Source of the DNA: Bacillota bacterium
GTDB taxonomy: Bacteria; Bacillota; Clostridia; Lachnospirales; Anaerotignaceae
Direction of reading: 5' to 3'
Length of the DNA stretch: 35,875 nucleotides
Assembly: GCA_023413275.1 (NCBI GenBank)
Contig: JAEZPX010000270.1
Coordinates: 1-35,875 of the forward strand
The position numbers and the translations under genes were made by a program. This document shows, piece by piece, positions 15,345 to 24,116 of the stretch (the stretch's first letter is position 1; every line of letters begins with the position of its first letter). The notes under the pieces were generated by a model, which had not been told where the DNA came from, made no database searches, and saw only the letters and a list, made by a program, of their open reading frames with translations.

Positions 15345-18300
15345 TTATATCAAAATTCCCCGTCTCATGGCAAAGGAATAAATATAAACCTCCGTCACCT
15401 GTTTTCCCAAAGCCTGCTCCAACGCCCGTCGATACAGCTTCAATTGAATTTCATAGCGCTGGCGCAAGGCTCCTTCATCATAAATTCTGTCACTCTTATA
15501 GTCCAGAAGAATAAGATTATCCCCCTCCATAAAGTAACAGTCTATAATACCGTTTAACAGCACCATGTCCTCAACATCCCCATATTCTGCTCCCAAAAAA
15601 AGATCTTTTGCAGCCATGAGCATGGCAAAGGGCCGCTCCTTTTCCACCGCATCGCAGCCTCTGATGCGCTTCGCCAAGGGAGAGGAAAAGAACCCCAGCA
15701 ATTCATTCTTTCTTAATGCTGCAATCTCTTTTTCGGAAAGCCTGCCATTCTTCATCATTTCTTCCAACAAGCATTCCAATTCATCTGCATCATATTCCTT
15801 TTGAAAATCAGCATATTCCATCACTGCATGCATTGCAGTTCCAATTTCCGTGGGGGTCAGGGCACCCTCCCTATCTATCATTTGAGGAAGCTTTATTTCT
15901 ACTGTAGAGAAACTAGGTTCTCCCGTGATCTCCTCCAGATTCCTTCTCTTCACCTCAGAAATAGAAAGCTTGGACGGAAGTGCCGTTGCCTTAAGATAAG
16001 GATATTGCCACTGAAGTAAAGAGAACAACTCATCTCTTCTGCCACTAAAATCCGTCTCTGTTTCCCAAAGGGCAAAATGGTTTTCCTGTTCTTCTGCCCA
16101 GGCTTTTTCCTCCACCACTTGCAAAAGTATATCCCCTCTGGTTTTGCGCTGAAGAGACCAAACAGAAGGCTCCTCCTGAAATACCCTCACTTCATGGGAG
16201 ACACCAAATTGTTCGCGCAGCCATTTTCCATCAGGATGTCGCAACAATGCAGGCATCATCCAGTCCAAATAGCTTTTACTTCGTCTTAATCGGAATACAG
16301 AGAGGCGATCTTTGTTGCCTTCTGCCCCATCAGCCCACTTTTTTACGGCTTTCTCCAAGTCCTTCACCGTTCCCGTCAAAATGAGCTTTTCTTTGGCCCT
16401 GGTTAGGGGAACATAAAGCACCCGGAGTTCTTCCGCTAGGTTTTCCAAACGGATGACCTCCGCCAATGCTGTTTTAGAAAGGGTGCGGTAAATCGCTCTA
16501 TGCTCCAAATCCTTATAATCCATGCCAAAGCCCCACTCTTGATGAGTAAGCACCGCCGCCCTAACGTCCATTTCATTAAATTGCTTACCACAATCCGCCA
16601 CAAAAACAACAGGGAACTCCAATCCCTTGCTCTTATGAATGGTCATTACACGAATCAGGTTTTCTCCTTCACTTTGGAGCTTTGCCGATGCCGAATCCCC
16701 TTCCGCTGTTTTCATATCCTCCACATAGCGGATAAAGAAAAATAGCCCCTTACGGCTTCCCTGCTCGAATTGCTCCGCCTTTTCCAACAGTAACCGAAGA
16801 TTCGCCTGACGCAAGCTGCCCCCCGCTGTCATTCCCACATAATCATAGTAGCCGCTTTCTTCATAGAGGTAATGTAAAAGTTCATGGAGGGTCAACTCTT
16901 TTACCCGCCCCCGCCATTTTGTTATATCCTTAATGAAATCTTGAAGCTTTTCTTTTAATGCAGTATCGTCACCTTGATGCAAATATCCCTGGATGCAATC
17001 AAAAAACAACCCATTTCCGCCATTCAGGCGCATTTGCATCAATTCATCTCCCGTAAGGCCATATAACGGGGAATGAAGCACAGAAATTAGAGGAATATCC
17101 TGTCTTGGATTATCCAAAAGGCGAAGGAGGTTCAAAACCGTATCCACCTCGGGTACTTCATAATATCCTTCAGCTGTTTCTGCATAATAAGGAAGCCCTG
17201 CTTGTCCAAAAACATCATCAAGCACGCTTCCCCAGTTTTTCATACTTCTAAGCAAAATGGAAATATCTCTAAACTCTAAAGGACGATAATCTCCACTTTC
17301 CTTATCCACAACACAAAAGCCCTCTGCCATCATTTCCTTGATTTTATCGGCAATCGCCATGGCTTCCAATTGGCGACGGTTTAGCTCCTCCAATTCCTCC
17401 ATTCCTTCTTCTTCCAAAACATTTTGGCTTTCCACCAAAATCACTTCGTTTTCTCCTCCATGAGAAGTCTGGGCGTCAGGAAAAATTGCTCCCGCATATA
17501 AGGCCGCATCTTCGTTATATTCCACATCGCCAAAATCCATTGACATTAGCTGGCGAAACAAAAAATTGGCTCCATCTAATATGTTTTTTCGGCTTCTAAA
17601 GTTCTTAGAAAGAATAATCTTTCTGCATTTTCCTCCTTCTTCTAAGGGATAAGTTTGATATTTTTCATTAAACAGCTGGGGCATAGCCAATCGAAAACGA
17701 TAAATGCTTTGTTTCACATCCCCAACCATAAACCGGTTATTTTCCCCTGTACTTTCACCGGAAACTGCGGCCAATATCATTTCCTGAACCATATTGCTGT
17801 CTTGATATTCGTCTATCATAATTTCATCATAGCGCTTTTGTATTTCCAACGCCGCCGCTGTGGGAATAACCTGCCCCACTGTGCTGTCTTTTTCCACTAA
17901 TATTTTCAAGCAAAAATGCTCATAATCATGAAAATCGATCACGAGCTTCTCTTTTTTTGCATCTAAAAAGCGCTGTATGAATCCCTCAACCAGCTCCGCC
18001 AAACCCTTTGCCACTGGGTATAAAGAGCGTAGAAGCTCCCCTTGCATCTCTTCACTAAAGGAAAAATAAGTCTCCCCCAGCTTATTGCGAATATCCTTTG
18101 CTTCATTACGCAAACTTTTAATATCCTCAGCCAGCTCCTTTTCTTCTCCTCGGTAGCTGGGCAGTCTTTGAAATTCTGTTTGTAAAAAAGCCATACGCCA
18201 CTTGCCATACCCATACGGCAAAGCCTCTTCTAATTGTTCCAACCCCAGCGCTTCTTTTTCCATACATTCCAAATAAGCCTCAAAACCAGATGTAGAGGAT

Positions 18301-19016
18301 GCAAGGCGCATTGCCCGTTCCAATAGCTTTCTTGCAAAAGCTACACTGCCTTCAATGCTTTCCCGAATGATGGGCATCCAAATGCAAGCATCCAACGTTT
18401 CCCCATCCTGAAGATGATATTGCTCTGCCAACTGGAAAAGCAGCTTCACAGGGTCAGGATACCCTTGGGCAAAATTGTATAGCTGTAATAGTAAATCCTT
18501 TAACCTACTGTCCTTGGTCTCTTCACCAAAGGTTTCCAATAATTGAAAAAAAACTTCGTCTTGCTTCTCATAAAGTTCCTCGAAATAATCCTCCAGCACT
18601 TCTTGCTGTAATAGTTTAATTTCCCCAGGGTCTGCTGTTCTAACCCCAGGGTCAATATCCAAAAGATGATAATACTCACGAATGGTTTGCAAGCAGAAAG
18701 CATGAATTGTCTTAATATCGGCACGGGCAAGCAAAGTTAGCTGATTTTGCAAATGCAAATTTTGAGGCTCTTGCTCCAGCTTTTTTGCAATGGCACCTCC
18801 AATCCTTTGACTCATTTCTGATGCCGCGGCCTTTGTAAAGGTAACTACCAGTAATCGGTCTATATCCATCGGTGGTTTTTCTGCGGTAATCCGCCGAATA
18901 ATGCGTTCAACCAGAACTGCGGTTTTCCCGCTGCCCGCCGCCGCCGAAACCAATAAGTCACAACCCCTTGCTTCAATGGCCTGTAATTGTTCCTTCGTCC
19001 ATCTGCTTTCCCCCAT
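15345..19016 (-). CDS. addA: ATP-dependent helicase/nuclease subunit A (AddA)
   Basis: 1223 aa, full length for the Firmicutes AddA/RexA subunit, which unwinds and degrades DNA ends to the Chi site and then loads recombinase. UvrD-type motifs seen: WTKEQLQAI at the start, Walker A AAAGSGKT (25-32), VTFTKAAASEM, motif II DEYQDSN, VGDVKQSIYRFR, MTIHKSKGLEFPVVF, and LRVLYVPLTRAKEKL. The C-terminal PD-(D/E)xK nuclease shows GTAMHAVMEYA and LLDYKSD. ATG lies 20 bp after the stop of the 19037 gene. addB, usually adjacent upstream, is not there. Confidence 0.96.
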   Translation of the reverse strand: MGESRWTKEQLQAIEARGCDLLVSAAAGSGKTAVLVERIIRRITAEKPPMDIDRLLVVTFTKAAASEMSQRIGGAIAKKLEQEPQNLHLQNQLTLLARADIKTIHAFCLQTIREYYHLLDIDPGVRTADPGEIKLLQQEVLEDYFEELYEKQDEVFFQLLETFGEETKDSRLKDLLLQLYNFAQGYPDPVKLLFQLAEQYHLQDGETLDACIWMPIIRESIEGSVAFARKLLERAMRLASSTSGFEAYLECMEKEALGLEQLEEALPYGYGKWRMAFLQTEFQRLPSYRGEEKELAEDIKSLRNEAKDIRNKLGETYFSFSEEMQGELLRSLYPVAKGLAELVEGFIQRFLDAKKEKLVIDFHDYEHFCLKILVEKDSTVGQVIPTAAALEIQKRYDEIMIDEYQDSNMVQEMILAAVSGESTGENNRFMVGDVKQSIYRFRLAMPQLFNEKYQTYPLEEGGKCRKIILSKNFRSRKNILDGANFLFRQLMSMDFGDVEYNEDAALYAGAIFPDAQTSHGGENEVILVESQNVLEEEGMEELEELNRRQLEAMAIADKIKEMMAEGFCVVDKESGDYRPLEFRDISILLRSMKNWGSVLDDVFGQAGLPYYAETAEGYYEVPEVDTVLNLLRLLDNPRQDIPLISVLHSPLYGLTGDELMQMRLNGGNGLFFDCIQGYLHQGDDTALKEKLQDFIKDITKWRGRVKELTLHELLHYLYEESGYYDYVGMTAGGSLRQANLRLLLEKAEQFEQGSRKGLFFFIRYVEDMKTAEGDSASAKLQSEGENLIRVMTIHKSKGLEFPVVFVADCGKQFNEMDVRAAVLTHQEWGFGMDYKDLEHRAIYRTLSKTALAEVIRLENLAEELRVLYVPLTRAKEKLILTGTVKDLEKAVKKWADGAEGNKDRLSVFRLRRSKSYLDWMMPALLRHPDGKWLREQFGVSHEVRVFQEEPSVWSLQRKTRGDILLQVVEEKAWAEEQENHFALWETETDFSGRRDELFSLLQWQYPYLKATALPSKLSISEVKRRNLEEITGEPSFSTVEIKLPQMIDREGALTPTEIGTAMHAVMEYADFQKEYDADELECLLEEMMKNGRLSEKEIAALRKNELLGFFSSPLAKRIRGCDAVEKERPFAMLMAAKDLFLGAEYGDVEDMVLLNGIIDCYFMEGDNLILLDYKSDRIYDEGALRQRYEIQLKLYRRALEQALGKQVTEVYIYSFAMRRGILI

Positions 19017-19036
19017 GGGCCTTCATCCTCCCAAAA

Positions 19037-19618
19037 TCATTCTCCCATGGCTCGCTCCATACGCACACGAAATGGTACATACCCAACAAACGAGCCCATA
19101 AAGCTATTATAGGAATTATACCAGAAGTTCCCGATAAAAGCGAACGAAAATGCAGAAAGAACCTTGTGACCAAAAATATATCTAGCCGTTGTTTTTATGA
19201 ATAATTCCTGAAAACCTGTCTGATAAAGAAAGGCACACCTTTGCAAAATGTCTACCATTTCCTTCTCATTTTCCGTCAAGTCATATACTTCAAACAAACC
19301 TTCCTTGATATTTTCCCATAACATCTCCTTTTTCCGCCTTCTAACGATACGTATGGTGTGATGTATTGCGGCAAGCTTGTAAAAACGCATCATTGCTGTT
19401 TCATCTAATCTGGCAAGATTCTCTCTGAAATAATTATGTTCCATTGGTGTCTCCAAAAAGACCTCATATCCATCAGCAGCGGTACTCTCTGCACATTGTA
19501 CATAAAAAGCACTGTAAAATTGGTTTTCCAATTGATAGGCACGCTCTATAAAATATGATTTACACTCTTCAATTAACTTCTTGCAACGTTCATCTTTTTT
19601 TGTATTTCGCTCCAGCAC
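19037..19618 (-). CDS. Protein of unknown function upstream of addA
   Basis: About 193 aa. The start is taken as GTG 19618, because AAAGGGG lies 8 nt upstream; an ATG at 19624 sits too close to it. The longer open frame to 19738 runs through a terminator and is not coding. The product is mostly helical and charged, with many aromatic residues (EECKSYFIERAYQLENQFY; RRRKKEMLW) and a more hydrophobic C-terminal third (VLSAFSFAFIGNFWYNSY). No family is recognised. It sits where addB is expected but has no helicase or nuclease motif and is far too short to be AddB. Confidence 0.65.
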   Translation of the reverse strand: MLERNTKKDERCKKLIEECKSYFIERAYQLENQFYSAFYVQCAESTAADGYEVFLETPMEHNYFRENLARLDETAMMRFYKLAAIHHTIRIVRRRKKEMLWENIKEGLFEVYDLTENEKEMVDILQRCAFLYQTGFQELFIKTTARYIFGHKVLSAFSFAFIGNFWYNSYNSFMGSFVGYVPFRVRMERAMGE

Positions 19619-19699
19619 AACCATAACCCCTTTCAAAAAGCACGATTTCATATTTCTATTGTAAAGGATTGATAGCCCAGATGCCTTCCTTTTCGTTCG

Positions 19700-19736
19700 C
19701 AAATAAAGAAAGGCTTCCCCAAAAATCGGGAAAGCC
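19700..19736 (-). terminator. Terminator upstream of the addA operon
   Basis: On the minus strand GGCTTTCCC-GATTTTT-GGGGAAGCC forms a 9-bp stem (one G-T pair), followed by TTTCTTTATTT. It closes transcription from the small Cys-rich gene at 19943-20158. Confidence 0.8.
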
Positions 19737-19801
19737 AAAGGTATAGATATTTTCTGAAACCTTATAAAAATTTACTATATAAAGCTTCTTGGTGCATAAT
19801 A

Positions 19802-19882
19802 CAGCGGAATCAACAAGTGATTAGATTCTGAAAAGCAATACCATATTTCTTAATTCCAACTTACATGCTACTGACTCCGCTG
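19802..19882. repeat. Spaced inverted repeat downstream of the HCB-like gene
   Basis: CAGCGGAATCA (19802-19812) pairs with TGACTCCGCTG (19872-19882), 10 of 11 positions. The 59-nt spacer lies in the 3' untranslated region of the gene at 19943. It has no T-run and no obvious mobile-element features. The 19739-19942 interval holds no gene. Confidence 0.4.
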
Positions 19883-19942
19883 CATCATTAAAAGTATGAT
19901 TCAGTTTTCCATACTTCCTGTAGATCTTATTCGCAGACTAAA

Positions 19943-20158
19943 TTAGCATCCGCAGTTGTTCCCAATCTGATTTCCACAGCCACAACTATTGCCGCCACAG
20001 CAGAAAAGAAGAATCAGGATCCATAACCAAGAGGACTCGCCGCCACAGCCGCCGCCACAGCCGTTGCCACAACTATTGCCACCAAAACCGTTACCACAGC
20101 AGCACAACAAAATTAAGATCCACAAACAACTATCGCCGCCACAACCAAATCCATTCAT
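19943..20158 (-). CDS. Small Gly/Cys-rich protein, HCB (high-cysteine chorion-like) type
   Basis: 71 aa with 14 Cys and 21 Gly. It is built of two copies of a unit: a hydrophobic core SCLWILILLCCCGN (10-23) and SWLWILILLFCCGG (43-56). Each is followed by GGNSCG or GNSCG and Gly/Cys/Asn spacers. This pattern matches short clostridial proteins named 'chorion class high-cysteine HCB protein 13'; their role is not established. It has an ideal ribosome binding site (TAAGGAGG) and its own terminator, so it is a real gene. The clustered Cys suggest metal binding or disulfide cross-linking, as in a spore coat, but that is inference. Confidence 0.8.
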   Translation of the reverse strand: MNGFGCGGDSCLWILILLCCCGNGFGGNSCGNGCGGGCGGESSWLWILILLFCCGGNSCGCGNQIGNNCGC

Positions 20159-20200
20159 ACTATAATACCTCCTTAAGTAAATATGTTTTGCTTACATTTT

Positions 20201-20209
20201 TATCCTATG
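20201..20209 (-). promoter_or_regulatory. Sigma-K-like -10 (CATAnnnTA) upstream of HCB-like gene
   Basis: On the minus strand CATAGGATA, an exact match to the SigK -10 pattern, about 43 bp upstream of the start codon. The short SigK -35 (AC) is not at the right distance, so support is partial. Confidence 0.25.
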
Positions 20210-20293
20210 AGGTATTTTGTAAAATATTGCCTGTCTATATTTAATCTTTTTTCTTTTTTATTCTCTCATAATTCGGGAAATTTGAAACAAGCT

Positions 20294-20566
20294 TTAGCAA
20301 GGAAGTATTAAATCCTCCACCAAAACCTCCACAGTAAAGCCTCCCATTTCATCTGCAAGGCTTATCAAAAGGAGCTTTTCATGGTCTAAAAAATATAAAA
20401 CATGGGTCATGTCCTTTTTTTCTCCAAGAAAAATCAGCTCATTTCTTTCGGCTTCGCCATGAAATGTAACTGCAAGACCTGCTTGTGTATATCTAGCGCC
20501 AATCCGCTTAGCCGATTCTTCCCCCTTCGCTGTCCATGCAAACAAAGCTTTTATTCTTTGTGTCAT
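20294..20566 (-). CDS. Small protein of unknown function
   Basis: 90 aa from ATG 20566, with TGGAGG 6 nt upstream; an earlier in-frame start at 20596 lacks such a site. It looks like a compact alpha/beta domain with no signal peptide or membrane helix (MTQRIKALFAWTAKGEESAKRI at the N-terminus; strands FHGEAERNELIFLG, THVLYFLDHEKLLLISLAD). No motif is recognised. It lies alone between the HCB-like gene and nrdR on the same strand. Confidence 0.65.
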   Translation of the reverse strand: MTQRIKALFAWTAKGEESAKRIGARYTQAGLAVTFHGEAERNELIFLGEKKDMTHVLYFLDHEKLLLISLADEMGGFTVEVLVEDLILPC

Positions 20567-20655
20567 AATAAACCTCCAAAAAAGTTTTGATAGCAATAAG
20601 TCCTACTTCAGTAAACAAAGCAACATAAAAATCTTTGATGTTGCCTGAAAGAAAA

Positions 20656-20690
20656 ACAAAAAAGTACCCTCTGAGCATTTACTCAAAGGG
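20656..20690 (-). terminator. Terminator of nrdR
   Basis: On the minus strand CCCTTTGAG/CTCAGAGGG (9 bp, one G-T, 6-nt loop) is followed shortly by six T. Confidence 0.75.
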
Positions 20691-20723
20691 ACCTTAACTG
20701 CACAAATCATTCATGGGAAGCTC

Positions 20724-21188
20724 TCATTCTCCCCGCTTTTCACTAAGCATTTTTTCAAGCTCATCGATAAATGTATTAATATCCTTAAACTGACGATAAA
20801 CGGAAGCAAAACGAACATAGGCTACTTCATCTAATTCCTTTAGGCGATCCATCACCATACCGCCAATCACCTTGCTGTCCACTTCTCTCTCGCCACTGCC
20901 AATCAAAGTATTTTCCACATCATCAACCAAATTCTCAATTTGTTTTGCCGTAACCGGACGCTTGTTACAGGATTTCATGATGCCGCCCATTAGTTTTGTC
21001 TTATCAAATATCTCCCTTGTACCATCCCGTTTGATCACAGTAATGGGGATCATGTCTATTCTTTCGTAGGTGGTAAAGCGTTTCCCACAATTTTCACAAA
21101 GACGACGACGACGAATGACTGCATTGTCATCCTGTGCTCTGGAATCAATCACCTTCGTATCTGCATAGCTGCAAAAAGGACATTTCAA
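20724..21188 (-). CDS. nrdR: Transcriptional repressor NrdR
   Basis: 154 aa from TTG 21188, chosen because AAGGGGGG lies 6 nt upstream and because NrdR proteins begin MKCPFC. The zinc ribbon has C3, C6, C31 and C34, followed by an ATP-cone domain (about 49-139) starting PITVIKRDGTREIFDKTKL. NrdR senses dATP/ATP and represses ribonucleotide reductase genes at paired NrdR boxes. Such boxes occur 450 bp away at the nrdD promoter. It has its own promoter at 21230-21258 and follows ylmC on the same strand. Confidence 0.97.
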   Translation of the reverse strand: MKCPFCSYADTKVIDSRAQDDNAVIRRRRLCENCGKRFTTYERIDMIPITVIKRDGTREIFDKTKLMGGIMKSCNKRPVTAKQIENLVDDVENTLIGSGEREVDSKVIGGMVMDRLKELDEVAYVRFASVYRQFKDINTFIDELEKMLSEKRGE

Positions 21189-21229
21189 AATGGTCCCCCC
21201 TTTTTTCAAGATTCTTGCCACTTCTTTCA

Positions 21230-21258
21230 ATTATACGCAAGAAATACTGTGGGGTCAA
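21230..21258 (-). promoter_or_regulatory. Sigma-A promoter of nrdR
   Basis: On the minus strand TTGACC (21253-21258), 17 bp, perfect TATAAT (21230-21235). It is about 42 bp upstream of the TTG start, in the gap after ylmC. No NrdR box was seen here. Confidence 0.8.
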
Positions 21259-21262
21259 GGCT

Positions 21263-21529
21263 TCATTCATCAACAATCAAAACTTCACACGCATCCACCT
21301 CTACCAGAATGATATCATCCCCAATGCGTTTAATACATCGCCAAGGTACGAAATATGCTCGCTCCTTGCAAAAAAAATTCCATTTCCCCGCATCCTCTGG
21401 AATAATTAATGTACAGATTTTCCCGTTATATGCATCAAACTCTAAATCGCAAACAAAGCCCAGGCGCTTCCCATCACAAATATTAATGACCTCTTTTTCC
21501 CGCAGACACGAAAAACGTTCCCATTTCAT
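21263..21529 (-). CDS. ylmC: YlmC/YmxH-family PRC-barrel protein
   Basis: 88 aa, the usual size. It has the family pattern of an N-terminal strand with REKEVINICDGKRLGFVCDLEFD, followed by G-K-I-x-x-L-I-I-P, and a C-terminal PWRCIKRIGDDIILVEV. YlmC/YmxH proteins are widely conserved in spore-formers, where ymxH is sporulation-linked; their biochemical role is unknown. It is divergent from nrdD. AAAGGGGAG lies upstream of the ATG. Confidence 0.88.
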   Translation of the reverse strand: MKWERFSCLREKEVINICDGKRLGFVCDLEFDAYNGKICTLIIPEDAGKWNFFCKERAYFVPWRCIKRIGDDIILVEVDACEVLIVDE

Positions 21530-21616
21530 GTATTTTTTCTCCCCTTTTCACCTGTTTAATATCAGTTTATGCCCCGACTTCATGAAATTCACCAAAATTC
21601 ATTTTTCAAAAAACCC

Positions 21617-21645
21617 TTGACGGTGATTTCAGAAAGGTCTACAAT
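21617..21645 (+). promoter_or_regulatory. Sigma-A promoter of nrdDG
   Basis: TTGACG (21617-21622), 17 bp, TACAAT (21640-21645). The transcription start should be near 21652, leaving a leader of about 110 nt before the nrdD ATG. The -10 is covered by the first NrdR-box-like site. Confidence 0.85.
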
Positions 21646-21684
21646 ATGTACGACTAATAGTATTATATAATCTATATATTGTGT
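21639..21684 (+). promoter_or_regulatory. Pair of NrdR boxes at nrdD
   Basis: Compared with the known consensus acaCwAtATaTwGtgt, the downstream site at 21669-21684 (aatCtAtATaTtGtgt) matches the core fully. The upstream site at 21639-21654 matches the left half and centre (CaAtATgTa) but not the right half. Their starts are 30 bp apart, about three helix turns, close to the usual pairing distance. One covers the -10 and the other lies just past the transcription start, a repressing geometry. Confidence 0.65.
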
Positions 21685-21763
21685 TTTTTGCAATCCAAAA
21701 ACAGATTCAAGCAATTCAGGGAATATGAATAAATGCAATAGAACTTTGAAAGGGGTATTCCTT

Positions 21764-24115
21764 ATGATAACAACCATTAAAAAACGTGACGGCAGAACTG
21801 CCTATTTTGACATTAACAAAATTGCCAATGCCTTAGAAAAATCTTTTCAGGCATCGGTGGGAACAAAAGATTCTAGCACTTGCTTGGCTCTTGCTCAGGA
21901 GGTATCAGATACTTTTGAACGAAACGGCATTACTTCTCCGTCTGTTGAGCAAATACAGGATATGGCAGAAAAAATTCTGATTGAACATGGCTATGCCCTT
22001 ACTGCAAAAGCCTATATTTTGTATCGTGCGGAACGCACTCGGGTGCGGAATATGAACGATAGATTAATGAAAACTTTTGAGGATATCACTTATAAAGAGG
22101 CAAATGACAGTGATATCAAAAGAGAAAATGCAAATATTGACGGAAATACAGCCATGGGCTCTATGCTGAAATATGGCTCCGAGGGAGCAAAACACTTTTA
22201 TGAATGCTATGTTTTAAACCCCGCCCATTCTGAGGCCCATAGAAACGGAGATATTCATATTCATGATTTGGACTTTTATACTCTGACCACAACCTGCTGT
22301 CAAATTGATCTAATTAAGTTGTTTGAGGGAGGCTTCTCCACTGGGCACGGGGTTTTAAGAGAGCCCAACGATATTGCCAGCTATGCCTCCTTAGCATGCA
22401 TTGCTATTCAATCCAATCAAAACGATCAGCATGGTGGTCAATCTATTCCTAATTTCGACCGCGGTCTTGCTCCCGGCGTGGCTAAAACTTATAAAAAGCG
22501 CTACCGCTCCAACTTCAACTCCTTTGTGGAAATTTTAGCTGGCCCCGAATTAAGTAAGACAGCATCAGAAGCTTTCGCACAACTGGAAGAAAAAGGTTTG
22601 TATCCCACATTGGATATAAATCCTCAGTTTGATGCCGCAGAGGAAGCATTGCTTCTAAAAGCAGGAATTACCCCTGAAATCTATCATAAAGTGAAAGAAT
22701 TCGCCGCAAGAAAAGGAACGGAAGAAACGGATAAAGCCACCTACCAAGCCATGGAATCCCTGTTGCATAACCTAAATACCATGCACAGCCGTGCAGGTGC
22801 TCAGACACCGTTTTCCTCTGTAAACTATGGCATGGACACCTCTACCGAGGCACGTATGGTAATGAAAAATATGCTGCTGGTCACAGAAGCAGGTCTTGGA
22901 AACGGAGAAACCGCCATCTTCCCCATTCAAATTTTCCGTGTGAAGGAAGGCATTAACTTTAATCCCGGAGAGCCTAATTACGATTTGTTCCAGCTTGCCT
23001 GCCGTGTCAGTGCAAAGCGTTTATTCCCTAATTTTTCTTTTCAGGATGCACCGTTTAACTTGAAATACTATAAAGAGGGGCATCCCGAAACAGAAATCTC
23101 TTATATGGGCTGTAGAACTCGAGTAATGGGCAACGCCTATGACCCTACGCAGGAGGTAACCCCGGGACGAGGAAATTTAAGTTTCACCAGTATCAACCTG
23201 CCTCGTATTGCTTTACTTGCCAATAAAAACATCGATTGGTTTTTCAAAGAACTGGATAGCAAAATTGATTTGGTTACCGCTCAGCTTCTGGAGCGTTTTG
23301 AAATTCAGGCAAAGAAAAAGGTTCATAATTACCCCTTCCTCATGGGAGAAGGCGTATGGATTGGCAGTGATAAGTTAAGCCCCAACGATGAGGTAGGAGA
23401 GGTATTGAAAAACGGAACCCTTTCCTTAGGTTTCATCGGACTGGCAGAAACCTTAAAAGCGCTCATTGGTGTTCACCATGGGGAAAGCGAGGTTGCCCAG
23501 AATTTAGGCCTTGATATCATCAGCCATATGCGTAGACGGTTGGATGAGTATGTAGAAAAAACAGGCATGAACTTCTCCCTGCTGGCGACCCCTGCAGAGG
23601 GTCTTTCCGGTAGATTTATCCGTATGGATCGTGAAAGATTTGGTTCCATTGAGGGCATTACAGATAAGGAATATTATACAAACAGCTTCCACATTCCTGT
23701 TTACTATCCCATCAGTGCCTTCAAAAAAATCCAGTTGGAAGCACCTTATCATGACCTTACTAACGCAGGACACATTACGTATGTAGAATTGGATGGTGAC
23801 CCCAGTAAAAATACAGATGCCTTTGAAAAGGTAATCCGCTACATGAAAGCTCAAAACATCGGTTATGGCTCCATCAATCATCCCATAGACCGTGATCCCC
23901 TCTGTGGTTATACAGGTATCATTGGGGATACCTGCCCCAAATGCGGCAGAAAAGAAGAAGAAGGTGCTATGGGCTTCCAGCGTATCCGCCGTATTACTGG
24001 ATATCTGGTGGGCACTTTAGATCGCTTTAACAATGCGAAACGTGCCGAGGTTTCAGATAGAGTAAAGCACTCCTTGGTTACTGATGTAAAAATGAGTGCA
24101 AAGAAGGATTTATAA
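21764..24115 (+). CDS. nrdD: Anaerobic (class III) ribonucleoside-triphosphate reductase
   Basis: 783 aa from ATG 21764 (GAAAGGGG 8 nt upstream). It makes dNTPs from NTPs without oxygen by a glycyl radical. An N-terminal ATP-cone (ITTIKKRDGRTAYFD, about 1-92) gives allosteric control. The catalytic body includes HIHDLDFYTLTTTCCQIDL and NTMHSRAGAQTPFSSVNYG. The C-terminal zinc site is CGYTG...CPKCG. The radical glycine is about G746 in RRITGYLVGT. nrdG follows one base after the stop codon. Regulation by NrdR is indicated by the boxes in its promoter. Confidence 0.98.
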   Translation: MITTIKKRDGRTAYFDINKIANALEKSFQASVGTKDSSTCLALAQEVSDTFERNGITSPSVEQIQDMAEKILIEHGYALTAKAYILYRAERTRVRNMNDRLMKTFEDITYKEANDSDIKRENANIDGNTAMGSMLKYGSEGAKHFYECYVLNPAHSEAHRNGDIHIHDLDFYTLTTTCCQIDLIKLFEGGFSTGHGVLREPNDIASYASLACIAIQSNQNDQHGGQSIPNFDRGLAPGVAKTYKKRYRSNFNSFVEILAGPELSKTASEAFAQLEEKGLYPTLDINPQFDAAEEALLLKAGITPEIYHKVKEFAARKGTEETDKATYQAMESLLHNLNTMHSRAGAQTPFSSVNYGMDTSTEARMVMKNMLLVTEAGLGNGETAIFPIQIFRVKEGINFNPGEPNYDLFQLACRVSAKRLFPNFSFQDAPFNLKYYKEGHPETEISYMGCRTRVMGNAYDPTQEVTPGRGNLSFTSINLPRIALLANKNIDWFFKELDSKIDLVTAQLLERFEIQAKKKVHNYPFLMGEGVWIGSDKLSPNDEVGEVLKNGTLSLGFIGLAETLKALIGVHHGESEVAQNLGLDIISHMRRRLDEYVEKTGMNFSLLATPAEGLSGRFIRMDRERFGSIEGITDKEYYTNSFHIPVYYPISAFKKIQLEAPYHDLTNAGHITYVELDGDPSKNTDAFEKVIRYMKAQNIGYGSINHPIDRDPLCGYTGIIGDTCPKCGRKEEEGAMGFQRIRRITGYLVGTLDRFNNAKRAEVSDRVKHSLVTDVKMSAKKDL

Positions 24116-24116
24116 T

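Noticed and set aside
19625..19738. N-terminal extension of the gene before addA
   Set aside because: It overlaps an intrinsic terminator and lacks a ribosome binding site.
21545..21600. SigE promoter for ylmC (CATAAACT)
   Set aside because: The -10 has one mismatch and no acceptable -35 lies at 13-15 bp.
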